From positions 1,466,706 through 1,530,705 of the forward strand of contig NZ_JBNCNS010000001.1 of NCBI RefSeq assembly GCF_049847105.1: 64,000 bases of DNA, written 5' to 3'. Below, one piece after another: positions 22,395 through 30,141 of this stretch. Below the pieces are notes generated by a model. That model worked only from the letters and a program-made list of their open reading frames with translations, made no database searches and was not told the DNA's origin. Position numbers and translations under genes: made by a program. This DNA is from Gordonia sp049847105 (GTDB lineage Bacteria; Actinomycetota; Actinomycetes; Mycobacteriales; Mycobacteriaceae). The stretch's first letter is position 1, and every line of letters begins with the position of its first letter.

Positions 22395-23499
22395 AACCGT
22401 CCGCGGTCGCTGACCACGAGTAGCCCTCCGCCTTGAGTTGGGCGTTGTCGCCGAGCCGGGCCGCCTCGTCCGGGTTGTCGATGAGTTTCCTGGTGGCACT
22501 GACGAGTTCGTCGACTCCGTCCACCAGCAGTCCGGTCTCGCCGTGCTCGACGGATTCGACCAGCCCGACCGAACTCCGATAGCCGATGGTCGGCACCCGA
22601 TGCTGCGCGGCCTCGATCACGGCGAGGCCCCACCCTTCCTTGCGGGAGGGCATGAGGTGCACATTCGCCTGGGCCAGCAGCTCGTGTTTGCGGTCCTCGC
22701 TGACGTGACCGTGGAACGTCACGTGCTCGTCGACGCCCAGTTCGGTTGCACATCTGCGTAATTGGTCCGACCACCACCCACCGCCGATCACGTCGAGGTG
22801 GACCTCCGGACGCGAGTGCGCCAGCTCGGCGACCACCGCGAGGGCGTCCTCGACCTGCTTGTGCGGCACGAGACGCGACAACACGCAGAGGCGGGTGGCC
22901 GCCTCTGCGGCATGCGACGCATCCGCGGACGGTCCGGACAGTGGGTCGATTCCGTTGCGGATCACGGTGATCCGGCTCTCGTCGACGCCGAGGGAGGCGA
23001 GCTCCGCAGCCGACGGGCCGGAGACCGTGACATAACGGTTCCGGCGGTGCACGCGCGGCGAGACCGACGACTCGAGGAACCAGCCGAGCCGACCGAGCAA
23101 CCGGCCGGCCACCGGCCACTGCTCGCGATGGCAGTGGTGCACCAGGACGACGGTCGGCGCCCGCGACACGAGCGCGGAGAAGAACGGGATGCCGTTCTGG
23201 GTGTCCACCACGACGTCGGGGGCGATCCGGCCCAGCCGACCGCGACCGAACGTGCCCGCCACGATCGTCGCGAGAGCTCGCGGATAGACCGACAGGCGAC
23301 CGCCGGCACGCAGGATGCGGACACCGTCACGAACATCTTCGGTCGCCGCGCCGTCGTAGGCGGCGGTGAGGAGGGTGACCCGCATACCCCGGGCCACCAG
23401 CTCGGCGCCGACGCGTTCGAGATAGCGCTCACTGCCGCCACCTTGCGGGTGGGCGGTGTCGCGCCAGCACAGAAGCAGGACATGAGTGGGATCGGTCAT
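22309..23499 (-). CDS. GT4-family glycosyltransferase (Rv0225-like)
   Basis: A 396-residue GT-B-fold glycosyltransferase of family 4. The N-terminal donor/acceptor loop is GGGSERYLERVG (about 17-28), and the C-terminal nucleotide-sugar domain shows the RLVPHKQVE start and the EX7E motif as EGWGLAVIEAAQ. It is cytoplasmic, without membrane spans. In mycobacteria its counterpart Rv0225 sits in the same cluster, with no established product known to me. The start ATG at 23499 is chosen; the longer reading adds 25 residues that do not resemble the family. It is divergent from the TetR gene and convergent with the membrane protein, overlapping it by 86 bp. Confidence 0.85.
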   Translation of the reverse strand: MTDPTHVLLLCWRDTAHPQGGGSERYLERVGAELVARGMRVTLLTAAYDGAATEDVRDGVRILRAGGRLSVYPRALATIVAGTFGRGRLGRIAPDVVVDTQNGIPFFSALVSRAPTVVLVHHCHREQWPVAGRLLGRLGWFLESSVSPRVHRRNRYVTVSGPSAAELASLGVDESRITVIRNGIDPLSGPSADASHAAEAATRLCVLSRLVPHKQVEDALAVVAELAHSRPEVHLDVIGGGWWSDQLRRCATELGVDEHVTFHGHVSEDRKHELLAQANVHLMPSRKEGWGLAVIEAAQHRVPTIGYRSSVGLVESVEHGETGLLVDGVDELVSATRKLIDNPDEAARLGDNAQLKAEGYSWSATADGFIEVFDDVLPTSRRMRRAAPSPTRADVH

Positions 23500-23624
23500 C
23501 GCAGAACAAGCGTACCGATCGGGATCAGATCTTCGGAAAGGTTCCCAAGGCCGTACGTGGCGTCCCCTCCACATCGCGTCCGAACCCTGGGAACCTCATC
23601 CAGATGCAGGCTGCATTGCCGTTG

Positions 23625-23669
23625 CGGCTACACTGTAGCCGAAACCCCGACGCGCGTCTACAACAGTAG
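23625..23669. promoter_or_regulatory. Two putative operators between GT4 and TetR genes
   Basis: A perfect odd palindrome, CGGCTACACTGTAGCCG (23625-23641), and a second related site CTAC-N4-GTAG (23658-23669) lie in the 241-bp divergent spacer about 70-115 bp before the TetR start. Both share CTAC/GTAG arms, as expected for sites of the adjacent TetR protein. Confidence 0.55.
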
Positions 23670-23740
23670 TTGAGTCGGACTCGTGACTCCATAGGTGATT
23701 TCGCCGCCTATACCGACAGCTAGGACGGCCAGGCCACCCC

Positions 23741-24499
23741 ATGCCCGAATCCACCGAATCCCCCGAATTCGGGTCACCCGACTGGTGGCACGAACAACCC
23801 TCGGAGCCGGCCGACGCGCACCGCGCCGCCGGGGGCCGACCTCCGTTTCCGGTCGACGAGATCCTCACCGAGGCCCTGGCGCTGCTCGCCGCGGGCGGGA
23901 TCGAAGGCCTGGGTATGCGGGCCCTGGCACGGCGACTCGGGTCATCGACCTCCACGTTGTATCGCCAGCTCCCGGGTGGTCGGGAGGAGCTCTGCACGAG
24001 GCTCGCCGAACGCGTGATGCACGAGGCGGTGTCCGAGATCGGCGCGGCCGATCTCGGTGACGAGTGGAGTTCGGTGGTCGAGGGCTCCGCCATCATCGCC
24101 TTCGACGCGCTGTGCCGGAACCCGCACTCGGCCGCATTGTTCGCCGGACAGGTCTACTTCGGCCCGATGGGCCTGCTGCGATACGAGGAATCGCTACGAC
24201 TGCTGCTCGGCGCGGGCCTGTCCCCCACCAGGGCCGCGGCCGCGGACCACGCTCTCGCCAGGCTCATCGTCGGTTATGCCCTGCAGGAGTCCCACGACGC
24301 GGCGCCGAGGCGTGCGACGATCACCGAGTATTACCGTCGGCTCGACACCACCCGATTCCCGTCCGTGACCACGGTCCTGCCTGCCCTGCCCGAGGATCTG
24401 CGAGCCGAGTTCGTCTTCGCGCTGCGGACATTCGTGGCCGGCCTGCGACAACTCGTCGCGCAGTCGGACGGCGGCGCGGACGCCGATCAGGAAGGCTGA
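23741..24499 (+). CDS. TetR-family transcriptional regulator
   Basis: A 252-residue regulator. A 35-residue polar leader (many Pro, Ser, Glu) precedes the helix-turn-helix at about 36-80 (VDEILTEALALLAAGG, then ALARRLGSSTSTLYRQ). The C-terminal domain is of the TetR_C tetracycline-repressor-like type. It stands 7 nt before the methyltransferase gene, so it likely regulates its own operon. The two CTAC/GTAG palindromes upstream are its probable sites. No effector can be inferred. Confidence 0.85.
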   Translation: MPESTESPEFGSPDWWHEQPSEPADAHRAAGGRPPFPVDEILTEALALLAAGGIEGLGMRALARRLGSSTSTLYRQLPGGREELCTRLAERVMHEAVSEIGAADLGDEWSSVVEGSAIIAFDALCRNPHSAALFAGQVYFGPMGLLRYEESLRLLLGAGLSPTRAAAADHALARLIVGYALQESHDAAPRRATITEYYRRLDTTRFPSVTTVLPALPEDLRAEFVFALRTFVAGLRQLVAQSDGGADADQEG

Positions 24500-24506
24500 G
24501 ATCCCG

Positions 24507-25262
24507 ATGCCCCGTTCCCCGAGCGGTTTCGCCCGGTATGCGACGTTGTCCAGGGCGGCCCGCCTGCTCAACGATTTCCGCTTCGAACAGAGCGACCCCG
24601 CACGCTTTTACGGCGCGATCGCCGACGACACGGCACGGATGGTCGCCGACTGGCATCCGGCTCCCCTCGACGGTGCCGTGATCCTCGATGTCGGTGGCGG
24701 CCCCGGCTATTTCGCCGACGCGTTCGACGATCGCGGGGCGCACTACATCTCGGTCGAACCGGATCCCTCCGAGATGCACGCGGGCGGTCTGGACCATCGC
24801 GCGTCGGTCCGGGGCGACGGCCGGCATCTCCCGTTCGCCGACGCGTCGATGGACGTCGCCGTGTCGTCGAACGTCGTCGAACACACCTCGGCGCCCTGGG
24901 CGATGGCCGAGGAGATGCTGCGCGTGACCCGGCCCGGCGGGACGGTGATCATCAGCTACACCCTCTGGTGGGGCCCCTTCGGCGGACACGAGATGGGTCT
25001 GACGCACTACGCGGGTGGACACCGTGCGGCCCGCTGGTACACCCGCAGGCACGGACATCCGCCGAAGAACCTGTTCGGCACCTCCCTGTTCCCGGTGACC
25101 GCGGCGCAGGGGCTGCGATGGGCGGCCGACGCCGACCCGCGGGCGGTCCGCGTCGCGGCATTCCCGCGGTACCTGCCGCACTGGCTGTGGTGGGTCATGC
25201 GGGTGCCGGGCCTGCGTGAGGTGCTCGGGACGAATCTCGTTCTGGTGCTGCGGAAACGCTGA
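24507..25262 (+). CDS. Class I SAM-dependent methyltransferase (Rv0224c-like)
   Basis: A 251-residue Rossmann methyltransferase. Motif I is VILDVGGGPGYF (about 57-68), the acidic end of strand 2 is SVEPD, and the motif after helix is GDGRHLPFADASMDV with SSNVVEH. It is soluble, and the C-terminal part (ending LVLVLRK) completes the fold. It corresponds in position to Rv0224c, a methyltransferase of the same mycobacterial cluster. The substrate is unknown; an envelope glycolipid or lipid is plausible from the surrounding genes. Start ATG at 24507 with AGGAAGG upstream, 7 nt after the TetR stop. Confidence 0.87.
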   Translation: MPRSPSGFARYATLSRAARLLNDFRFEQSDPARFYGAIADDTARMVADWHPAPLDGAVILDVGGGPGYFADAFDDRGAHYISVEPDPSEMHAGGLDHRASVRGDGRHLPFADASMDVAVSSNVVEHTSAPWAMAEEMLRVTRPGGTVIISYTLWWGPFGGHEMGLTHYAGGHRAARWYTRRHGHPPKNLFGTSLFPVTAAQGLRWAADADPRAVRVAAFPRYLPHWLWWVMRVPGLREVLGTNLVLVLRKR

Positions 25263-25351
25263 GTCCGACCCCACGAGCCGCCGCGCGCGCCAGAATGTTG
25301 TGACGGGGGCCATACTGCACGCTCCCGCCCACGGTGGAGAGGCAGGGGCGT

Positions 25352-27025
25352 ATGGCAGGCGTACTCGACGCGGTGAGAGACCGACTCGACGACGGCGTTC
25401 GCAACATCAAGAGTGCGGTGGTCCTGCAACGGACCGGCATCCTCGACTTCACCGACCTCAAGGGAATGCTGCGCGGGATCAAGTGGGCCAACACCATGGG
25501 CGCGCAGGCGTCGCTGATCCTGCGGAACGCCGAGGAATTCCCGGACGCGCCGGCGCTGGCCGACGAACGCGGGGAACTGACCTACCGCGAGCTGAGCGAT
25601 CAGGCCAACGCTCTCGCGAATGCGCTGCTCGCCTCCGGCATCGAGCCCGGTGCCGTCGTCGGCGTGCTGGCGCGCGACCACCGCGGCCTGCTGCTGTCGA
25701 TCACCGCGGCGGGGCGGGCCGGCTACAAACTCGCATTGATGAACACGGGGTTCGGCAAACCCCAGTTCGCCGAGGTGGCGAAGCGGGAGGAACTGGCCGC
25801 GGTGCTGCACGATAGCGAGTTCATCGACCTGCTCAGCGCGCTCCCGGCCGACATCCCGCGTTACCTGACGTGGTCCGACGGAAACGACGGTGACTACGGT
25901 GACCACGGTGACTACGAGGCCCCACTGATCGAGGACATCGTCGCATCCGGCGACACGTCGTTGCCGCCGCTGCCGAAGACCCCCGGCGGATTCATCATCC
26001 TCACCAGCGGCACCACCGGACTGCCCAAGGGTGCGCCGCGTGGAAAGATGAATCCCTTCTCGTCGGCGATGTTCGTCGACCGCATCCCCTTCCCGGAACG
26101 CGGCAGCGTGGTGATCGTCTCCCCGATCTTCCACTCCACCGGCTTCGGCATGTGGGGCGTATCCAACGCGAAGGCCAACAAGGCGGTCCTGCTGCGGCGG
26201 TTCGATGCCGAGAAGACGCTGGCCGCACTCGCCGAGCACCGGGCCGAGATGCTCGTCGCGGTCCCGACCATGCTGCACCGGATGCTCGCCCTGGGTCCGG
26301 AGAAGATCGCCGGGTACGACCTGAGCGCGTTGCGGGCCATCGTCATCGCCGGATCACCGCTGACCCCCACGCTGAGCGAGGCCGTCCAGGATGCCTTCGG
26401 CGACGTCCTCTACAACATGTACGGCTCCACCGAGGTCGCCGTCGCGTCGGTCGCCCAGCCGCAGGAACTACGCCTCGCACCGGGCACGGTCGGACGGTCG
26501 ACCGTCGCCGGCCGCCTACGCCTCTACGACGACGCAGACCGGCAGCTCACCGACAACCATCAGAGCGGCCGGCTGTTCGTGCGGAGCTCCGCACCGTTCG
26601 AGGGCTACACCGACGGACGGCACAAACAGATCATCGACGGCTACATGTCGACCGGCGACATGGCCCACTTCGACGAGCACGGACTGCTGCACATCGACGG
26701 TCGCGACGACGACATGATCCTGTCCGGCGGCGAGAACGTCTACCCCGGTGAGGTGGAGAACCTGCTGGCCGAGCACGCCGACATCGACGACGTCGCTGTC
26801 ATCGGGGTCGACGACGATGAATTCGGCACCCGCCTACGGGCATTCGTCGTTCCCACGCCCGGCGCACATCCCGCGGCGCAGGAGATCCGCGACCACGTGC
26901 GGGCCCACCTCGCCCGCTATAAGGTGCCGCGCGACGTCATCTTCCTCGACGAACTGCCGCGCAACCCCACCGGCAAACTGCTGCGGCGGGAGCTCGTCAC
27001 GTGGCGCGACGAGGACCGGACGTAG
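25352..27025 (+). CDS. Acyl-CoA synthetase / AMP ligase (FadD12-like)
   Basis: A 557-residue adenylate-forming enzyme that activates a fatty acid with ATP and CoA. The AMP-binding signature is TSGTTGLPKGAPRG (about 218-231), followed by YNMYGSTEV, the YMSTGDMAHF / DGRDDDMILSGGENVYP hinge region and the catalytic Lys in NPTGKLLRRE near the C-terminus. The N-terminal leader with GVRNIKSAVVLQRTG resembles FadD12-type actinobacterial ligases. All catalytic motifs are intact. The ATG at 25352 has GGCAGGGG just upstream; a GTG six codons earlier is an alternative. It starts 89 nt after the methyltransferase gene. Confidence 0.9.
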   Translation: MAGVLDAVRDRLDDGVRNIKSAVVLQRTGILDFTDLKGMLRGIKWANTMGAQASLILRNAEEFPDAPALADERGELTYRELSDQANALANALLASGIEPGAVVGVLARDHRGLLLSITAAGRAGYKLALMNTGFGKPQFAEVAKREELAAVLHDSEFIDLLSALPADIPRYLTWSDGNDGDYGDHGDYEAPLIEDIVASGDTSLPPLPKTPGGFIILTSGTTGLPKGAPRGKMNPFSSAMFVDRIPFPERGSVVIVSPIFHSTGFGMWGVSNAKANKAVLLRRFDAEKTLAALAEHRAEMLVAVPTMLHRMLALGPEKIAGYDLSALRAIVIAGSPLTPTLSEAVQDAFGDVLYNMYGSTEVAVASVAQPQELRLAPGTVGRSTVAGRLRLYDDADRQLTDNHQSGRLFVRSSAPFEGYTDGRHKQIIDGYMSTGDMAHFDEHGLLHIDGRDDDMILSGGENVYPGEVENLLAEHADIDDVAVIGVDDDEFGTRLRAFVVPTPGAHPAAQEIRDHVRAHLARYKVPRDVIFLDELPRNPTGKLLRRELVTWRDEDRT

Positions 27026-27046
27026 CGTTCCCGTCACGCGACGTGA

Positions 27047-27772
27047 TCAGCCCGCGGGGATCGGCGCCGAACAGCTCAGCGGTCCGCCGTTGCTCGTCGA
27101 CGACGCCAGTAGGTCCCGGCCGTGCAGGATGTTGCAGGTGACCGGACCACGGACGACGATCGCGTTGAGCTCGGCGGTGGCGCCGGTGACCGTCGCGGCC
27201 TGCGACCACGGGGCGCCGGCTGCGGCGACCACCGTGGACCTGGTGCCGTTGATGTATCGGATCCCGATGACGTCGCCGTTGCCGGTCAGCTGATAGACCA
27301 CCGCGCCCGGTGCCACCGTCGGCGTGGGTGTGGTGGTGGTCGTCTCCTCGGTCGTCGTGGTCGTGGTGGTCGTCGACGCCTCGGAGGTGGTGGTGGCCGA
27401 CGACGAACTCACGCCCGCGGTCTGCTCGTCGTTGTTGCCGGAGCCGCGCGCGATCAGGATGCCGACCAGTGCCAGCACCACCACGGCCACGATCACCGCG
27501 ATCACCAGCCCGACCGTGCGTCCGCTGTGCTTGGGCGGCGGCGGGGGCGGCTCACCCGGGCCGGGCTCCCCGTAGGGAGGGCCGTAGGCGGCGGCCTCGG
27601 TATAGGCCTGCGGGTGGCCGTACGGACCCGGCTGGCCCGCAGCCCCCGGCGGCGGATCCGCGGGACCGCGGTCGTCGGGTCGGTAGGCGGCCGTCTCGTC
27701 GGCGGGGTCGAATCGTCGCGTGTCGGGATGCTCGCGATTCGGGTCCCAACGATCGTCGGGTGGCTGGGTCAT
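27047..27772 (-). CDS. MmpS-like membrane-anchored protein with proline-rich N-terminus
   Basis: A 241-residue protein: a Pro/Gly-rich cytoplasmic N-terminus (1-84), one membrane span (about 86-108), a Thr/Ser tract (about 120-157) and a C-terminal domain of about 80 residues beginning VVYQLTGNGDVIGIRY, with two cysteines (VTCN, LSCS). That domain resembles MmpS proteins, periplasmic accessory subunits of MmpL exporters. No MmpL gene is adjacent; the neighbours are a TetR regulator (its stop overlaps this ATG by 4 nt) and a divergent MFS pump. An accessory role in efflux or envelope transport is inferred. The upstream reading to 28522 is a shadow of tetR. Confidence 0.7.
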   Translation of the reverse strand: MTQPPDDRWDPNREHPDTRRFDPADETAAYRPDDRGPADPPPGAAGQPGPYGHPQAYTEAAAYGPPYGEPGPGEPPPPPPKHSGRTVGLVIAVIVAVVVLALVGILIARGSGNNDEQTAGVSSSSATTTSEASTTTTTTTTEETTTTTPTPTVAPGAVVYQLTGNGDVIGIRYINGTRSTVVAAAGAPWSQAATVTGATAELNAIVVRGPVTCNILHGRDLLASSTSNGGPLSCSAPIPAG

Positions 27773-28434
27773 GGGACCGATTGTGTCATTGTCTCGGCCT
27801 GTGACCGCGCTCGCGCGCCGCGCGCTTCGTGGTGGGCCGCCTCGATCGACGGCCGCATCCAGACCGAGAGATAGGCCCGCAATTCGGCGGGTGCCGGGAT
27901 CTCGTCGTCGGGGCGATGGATGTAGGCGCCGATCACCAGCAGACACCACTCGACGAGCTGGTCGAACGTGTCGTCGTCGAATCCGAGCTTGTGCCAGTCG
28001 AACTCGAGCTCGTCGAGGATCACCCTGGCCTGATCGCGCGCGGTTGGCCCCGTCATCGACCCACCGAGCAGACCGGTACTGGCGCCCGGCCCGAGCAGGA
28101 ACACGAGCACCCGGTCGGTGGTGAGGATCTCGATCGCCGACGCCACCAGCTCCACGACGACTGCCGCCGGATCGGTGATCGCCCGTACCCGATCGATGAT
28201 GGCCGGCGCGGCCGTCCGTCCCGAGTCGAGGGCCACCGCCTGCAGCAGCTCCTGCACACTGCCGAAGTAGCGGTAGACGGTCTGCCGCGTCACCTGGAGT
28301 TCCTGCGCCACCAGCGTGACGCTGACCGCGGCGCCCTCGGATTCGATCACCCGCCGCGCCGCGGACAGGATGCGCGCGATGGCCTCCGCGTCGTCGATCG
28401 GGAGTTCGCCACCCCAACCCGTGCGTCGTGCCAT
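27769..28434 (-). CDS. TetR-family repressor of the MFS/MmpS-like locus
   Basis: A 221-residue TetR protein with its helix-turn-helix at about residues 15-60 (AARRVIESEGAAVSV, then QELQVTRQTVYRYFGS). The ATG at 28434 follows ACTGTA read in reverse (TACAGT) at exactly 7 nt, indicating a leaderless mRNA. It overlaps the MmpS-like gene by 4 nt and is divergent from the MFS exporter; a 24-bp dyad lies between them. The layout is the classic one for a drug-responsive repressor controlling a pump and itself. Confidence 0.88.
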   Translation of the reverse strand: MARRTGWGGELPIDDAEAIARILSAARRVIESEGAAVSVTLVAQELQVTRQTVYRYFGSVQELLQAVALDSGRTAAPAIIDRVRAITDPAAVVVELVASAIEILTTDRVLVFLLGPGASTGLLGGSMTGPTARDQARVILDELEFDWHKLGFDDDTFDQLVEWCLLVIGAYIHRPDDEIPAPAELRAYLSVWMRPSIEAAHHEARGARARSQAETMTQSVP

Positions 28435-28441
28435 GAAAGTC

Positions 28442-28447
28442 ACTGTA
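28442..28447 (-). promoter_or_regulatory. -10 hexamer TACAGT, leaderless tetR promoter
   Basis: On the minus strand TACAGT stands 7 nt before the tetR ATG (28434); no ribosome binding site is present. Confidence 0.55.
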
Positions 28448-28460
28448 ACTACTCGCTGAA

Positions 28461-28484
28461 CATACATATACAATCTGCTGTATG
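28461..28484. promoter_or_regulatory. Putative TetR operator CATACA-N12-TGTATG
   Basis: A 24-bp dyad between tetR and the MFS gene. Its right arm overlaps TATGGT (28481-28486), which is placed as the -10 element 8 nt before the MFS ATG (28495). Binding would block the pump promoter directly and could affect tetR. Confidence 0.6.
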
Positions 28485-28494
28485 GTCAGAGCCC

Positions 28495-30123
28495 ATGGTG
28501 GCCGACCAGCATCCCCCGACATCCGACCGCGCCGAAGAACGCGATCGAATCGGTGCGCGAGGAATCTGGCTGATCTGCGTGGCCTGCGCCGCCCTCGCCG
28601 TGGTGATGGGCGCGATGACCGCGCTCAATGTGGCACTCCCCGAGATCGCACCCTCCATCGGCGCCACCTCCACCGAGATGACGTGGCTGGTGGACGCCTA
28701 CACGGTGGCCCTGGCGGCCCTGCTGCTCCCCAGCGGTGCGATCGGGGACCGATTCGGCCGCCGCGGCCTGCTGATCATCGGGCTGGCGATCTTCGCCGCC
28801 GCCTCGACTCCGCCCCTGTGGACCGACGACCCGACGGCCATCATCGCCAGCCGTGCTCTCAGCGGAGTCGCCGCCGCCATGGTGATGCCGTCGACCCTGT
28901 CGCTGTTGACCTCACAACTTCCCGAGCGCAAACGTCCACTGGCCGTGTCGCTGTGGGCGGGAGTCGGCGGCGCAGCCGGGATCGGCGGCTTCTTCGTCAG
29001 CGGTTTTCTACTCGAGTGGTTCAGTTGGCGGTCGATCTTCATCGTCTTCACCGTCGTCGCGGCGCTGCTGGCGATGGCGTCGGCGACGATCGGGACCTCC
29101 CGCGACGAACACTCGAAGCCGTTCGACGTGCCGGGCGCGCTGGTGTCGACGGCCGCGGTGTTCCTGTTCGTCGTCGGCCTGCTGGAAACCCCGACCCGCG
29201 GCTGGGATGACGCGGTCACGTTGGGCGCCTTGGGTGCCGGACTGGTACTCGGAGTCGTGTTCGTCGTGGTCGAACGCCGCCGTGCTGCACCACTTCTCGA
29301 TGTCCACCTCTTCGCCAACCGAGCGTTCTCTGCCGGTGCGCTGACGGTGATGGTGCAGTTCTTCGCCTCGCTCGGTCTGTTCTACGTGGTCTTGCAACGA
29401 CTACAGCTGGATTTCGGGATGTCGCCCCTGATGGCTGCTACTGCGGTGATGCCGGTCGTCGTGGTCATCATGATCCTGTCGCCGATCGGCACCTGGCTTG
29501 CCGTGCGATATTCCCTGCGGAGCATGCTCGTGCTCGGCGTGTCGTTGACCGGCATCGGACTGATCCTGATGGGTGTGGTCCCGTACACGACGTATTGGGG
29601 GATGTTCCCGATGTTGATGCTCGGCGCGGTGGGCCAGGGATTCGCGACCGCGCCCCCGACCACCGCGATCATGGCCAATACCCCGGCGGCGACCCAGGGC
29701 ATCGGCTCCGCCGTCAACGACACCTTCCGCGAACTCGGGGCAGCGATCGGGATCGCCGTGTCCGGCAGCATCCTCGCGTCCGGCTACACGCGCAACATCG
29801 CCCCTGTCGCCGATCGTGTGTCCGCCGAGACCGGTTCGTCCCAGCTCGGTGAACACATCGCCCGATCACTCGCCGAGGCGCTGCACACCATCGACGCGCT
29901 GGCGACGCGACTGCCCGGTCGGACAGAGACGCTCGACGCTGTCGCCGACCAGGCCAAGCAGGCCTTCATCGGACCGATGAACACCGCCTGCGTCGTGATG
30001 GGCATCGTCATCCTCGTCGGGGTGGCGTTCCTGATCTTCCTGTCGCCGCGCGCCATGACACCGGTATCGGCCGGCACTTCCGAGACCGAGACCGAGCCAG
30101 AACGCGAGCCGGCCGCCGGCTGA
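28495..30123 (+). CDS. MFS drug:H+ antiporter, 14-TM DHA2 type
   Basis: A 542-residue multidrug efflux pump of the EmrB/QacA (DHA2) branch. The first span follows the conserved loop; motif A is GAIGDRFGRRGLL (about 82-94), motif C-like residues are in the fifth span (GAAGIGGFF), and about 14 spans are seen. It exports hydrophobic or cationic compounds in exchange for protons. The start ATG at 28495 is used; a reading back to 27829 is antisense to tetR. It is controlled by the divergent TetR gene and ends 18 nt before the convergent ABC permease. Confidence 0.9.
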   Translation: MVADQHPPTSDRAEERDRIGARGIWLICVACAALAVVMGAMTALNVALPEIAPSIGATSTEMTWLVDAYTVALAALLLPSGAIGDRFGRRGLLIIGLAIFAAASTPPLWTDDPTAIIASRALSGVAAAMVMPSTLSLLTSQLPERKRPLAVSLWAGVGGAAGIGGFFVSGFLLEWFSWRSIFIVFTVVAALLAMASATIGTSRDEHSKPFDVPGALVSTAAVFLFVVGLLETPTRGWDDAVTLGALGAGLVLGVVFVVVERRRAAPLLDVHLFANRAFSAGALTVMVQFFASLGLFYVVLQRLQLDFGMSPLMAATAVMPVVVVIMILSPIGTWLAVRYSLRSMLVLGVSLTGIGLILMGVVPYTTYWGMFPMLMLGAVGQGFATAPPTTAIMANTPAATQGIGSAVNDTFRELGAAIGIAVSGSILASGYTRNIAPVADRVSAETGSSQLGEHIARSLAEALHTIDALATRLPGRTETLDAVADQAKQAFIGPMNTACVVMGIVILVGVAFLIFLSPRAMTPVSAGTSETETEPEREPAAG

Positions 30124-30141
30124 TCCGGATGCCCGCCGCCG

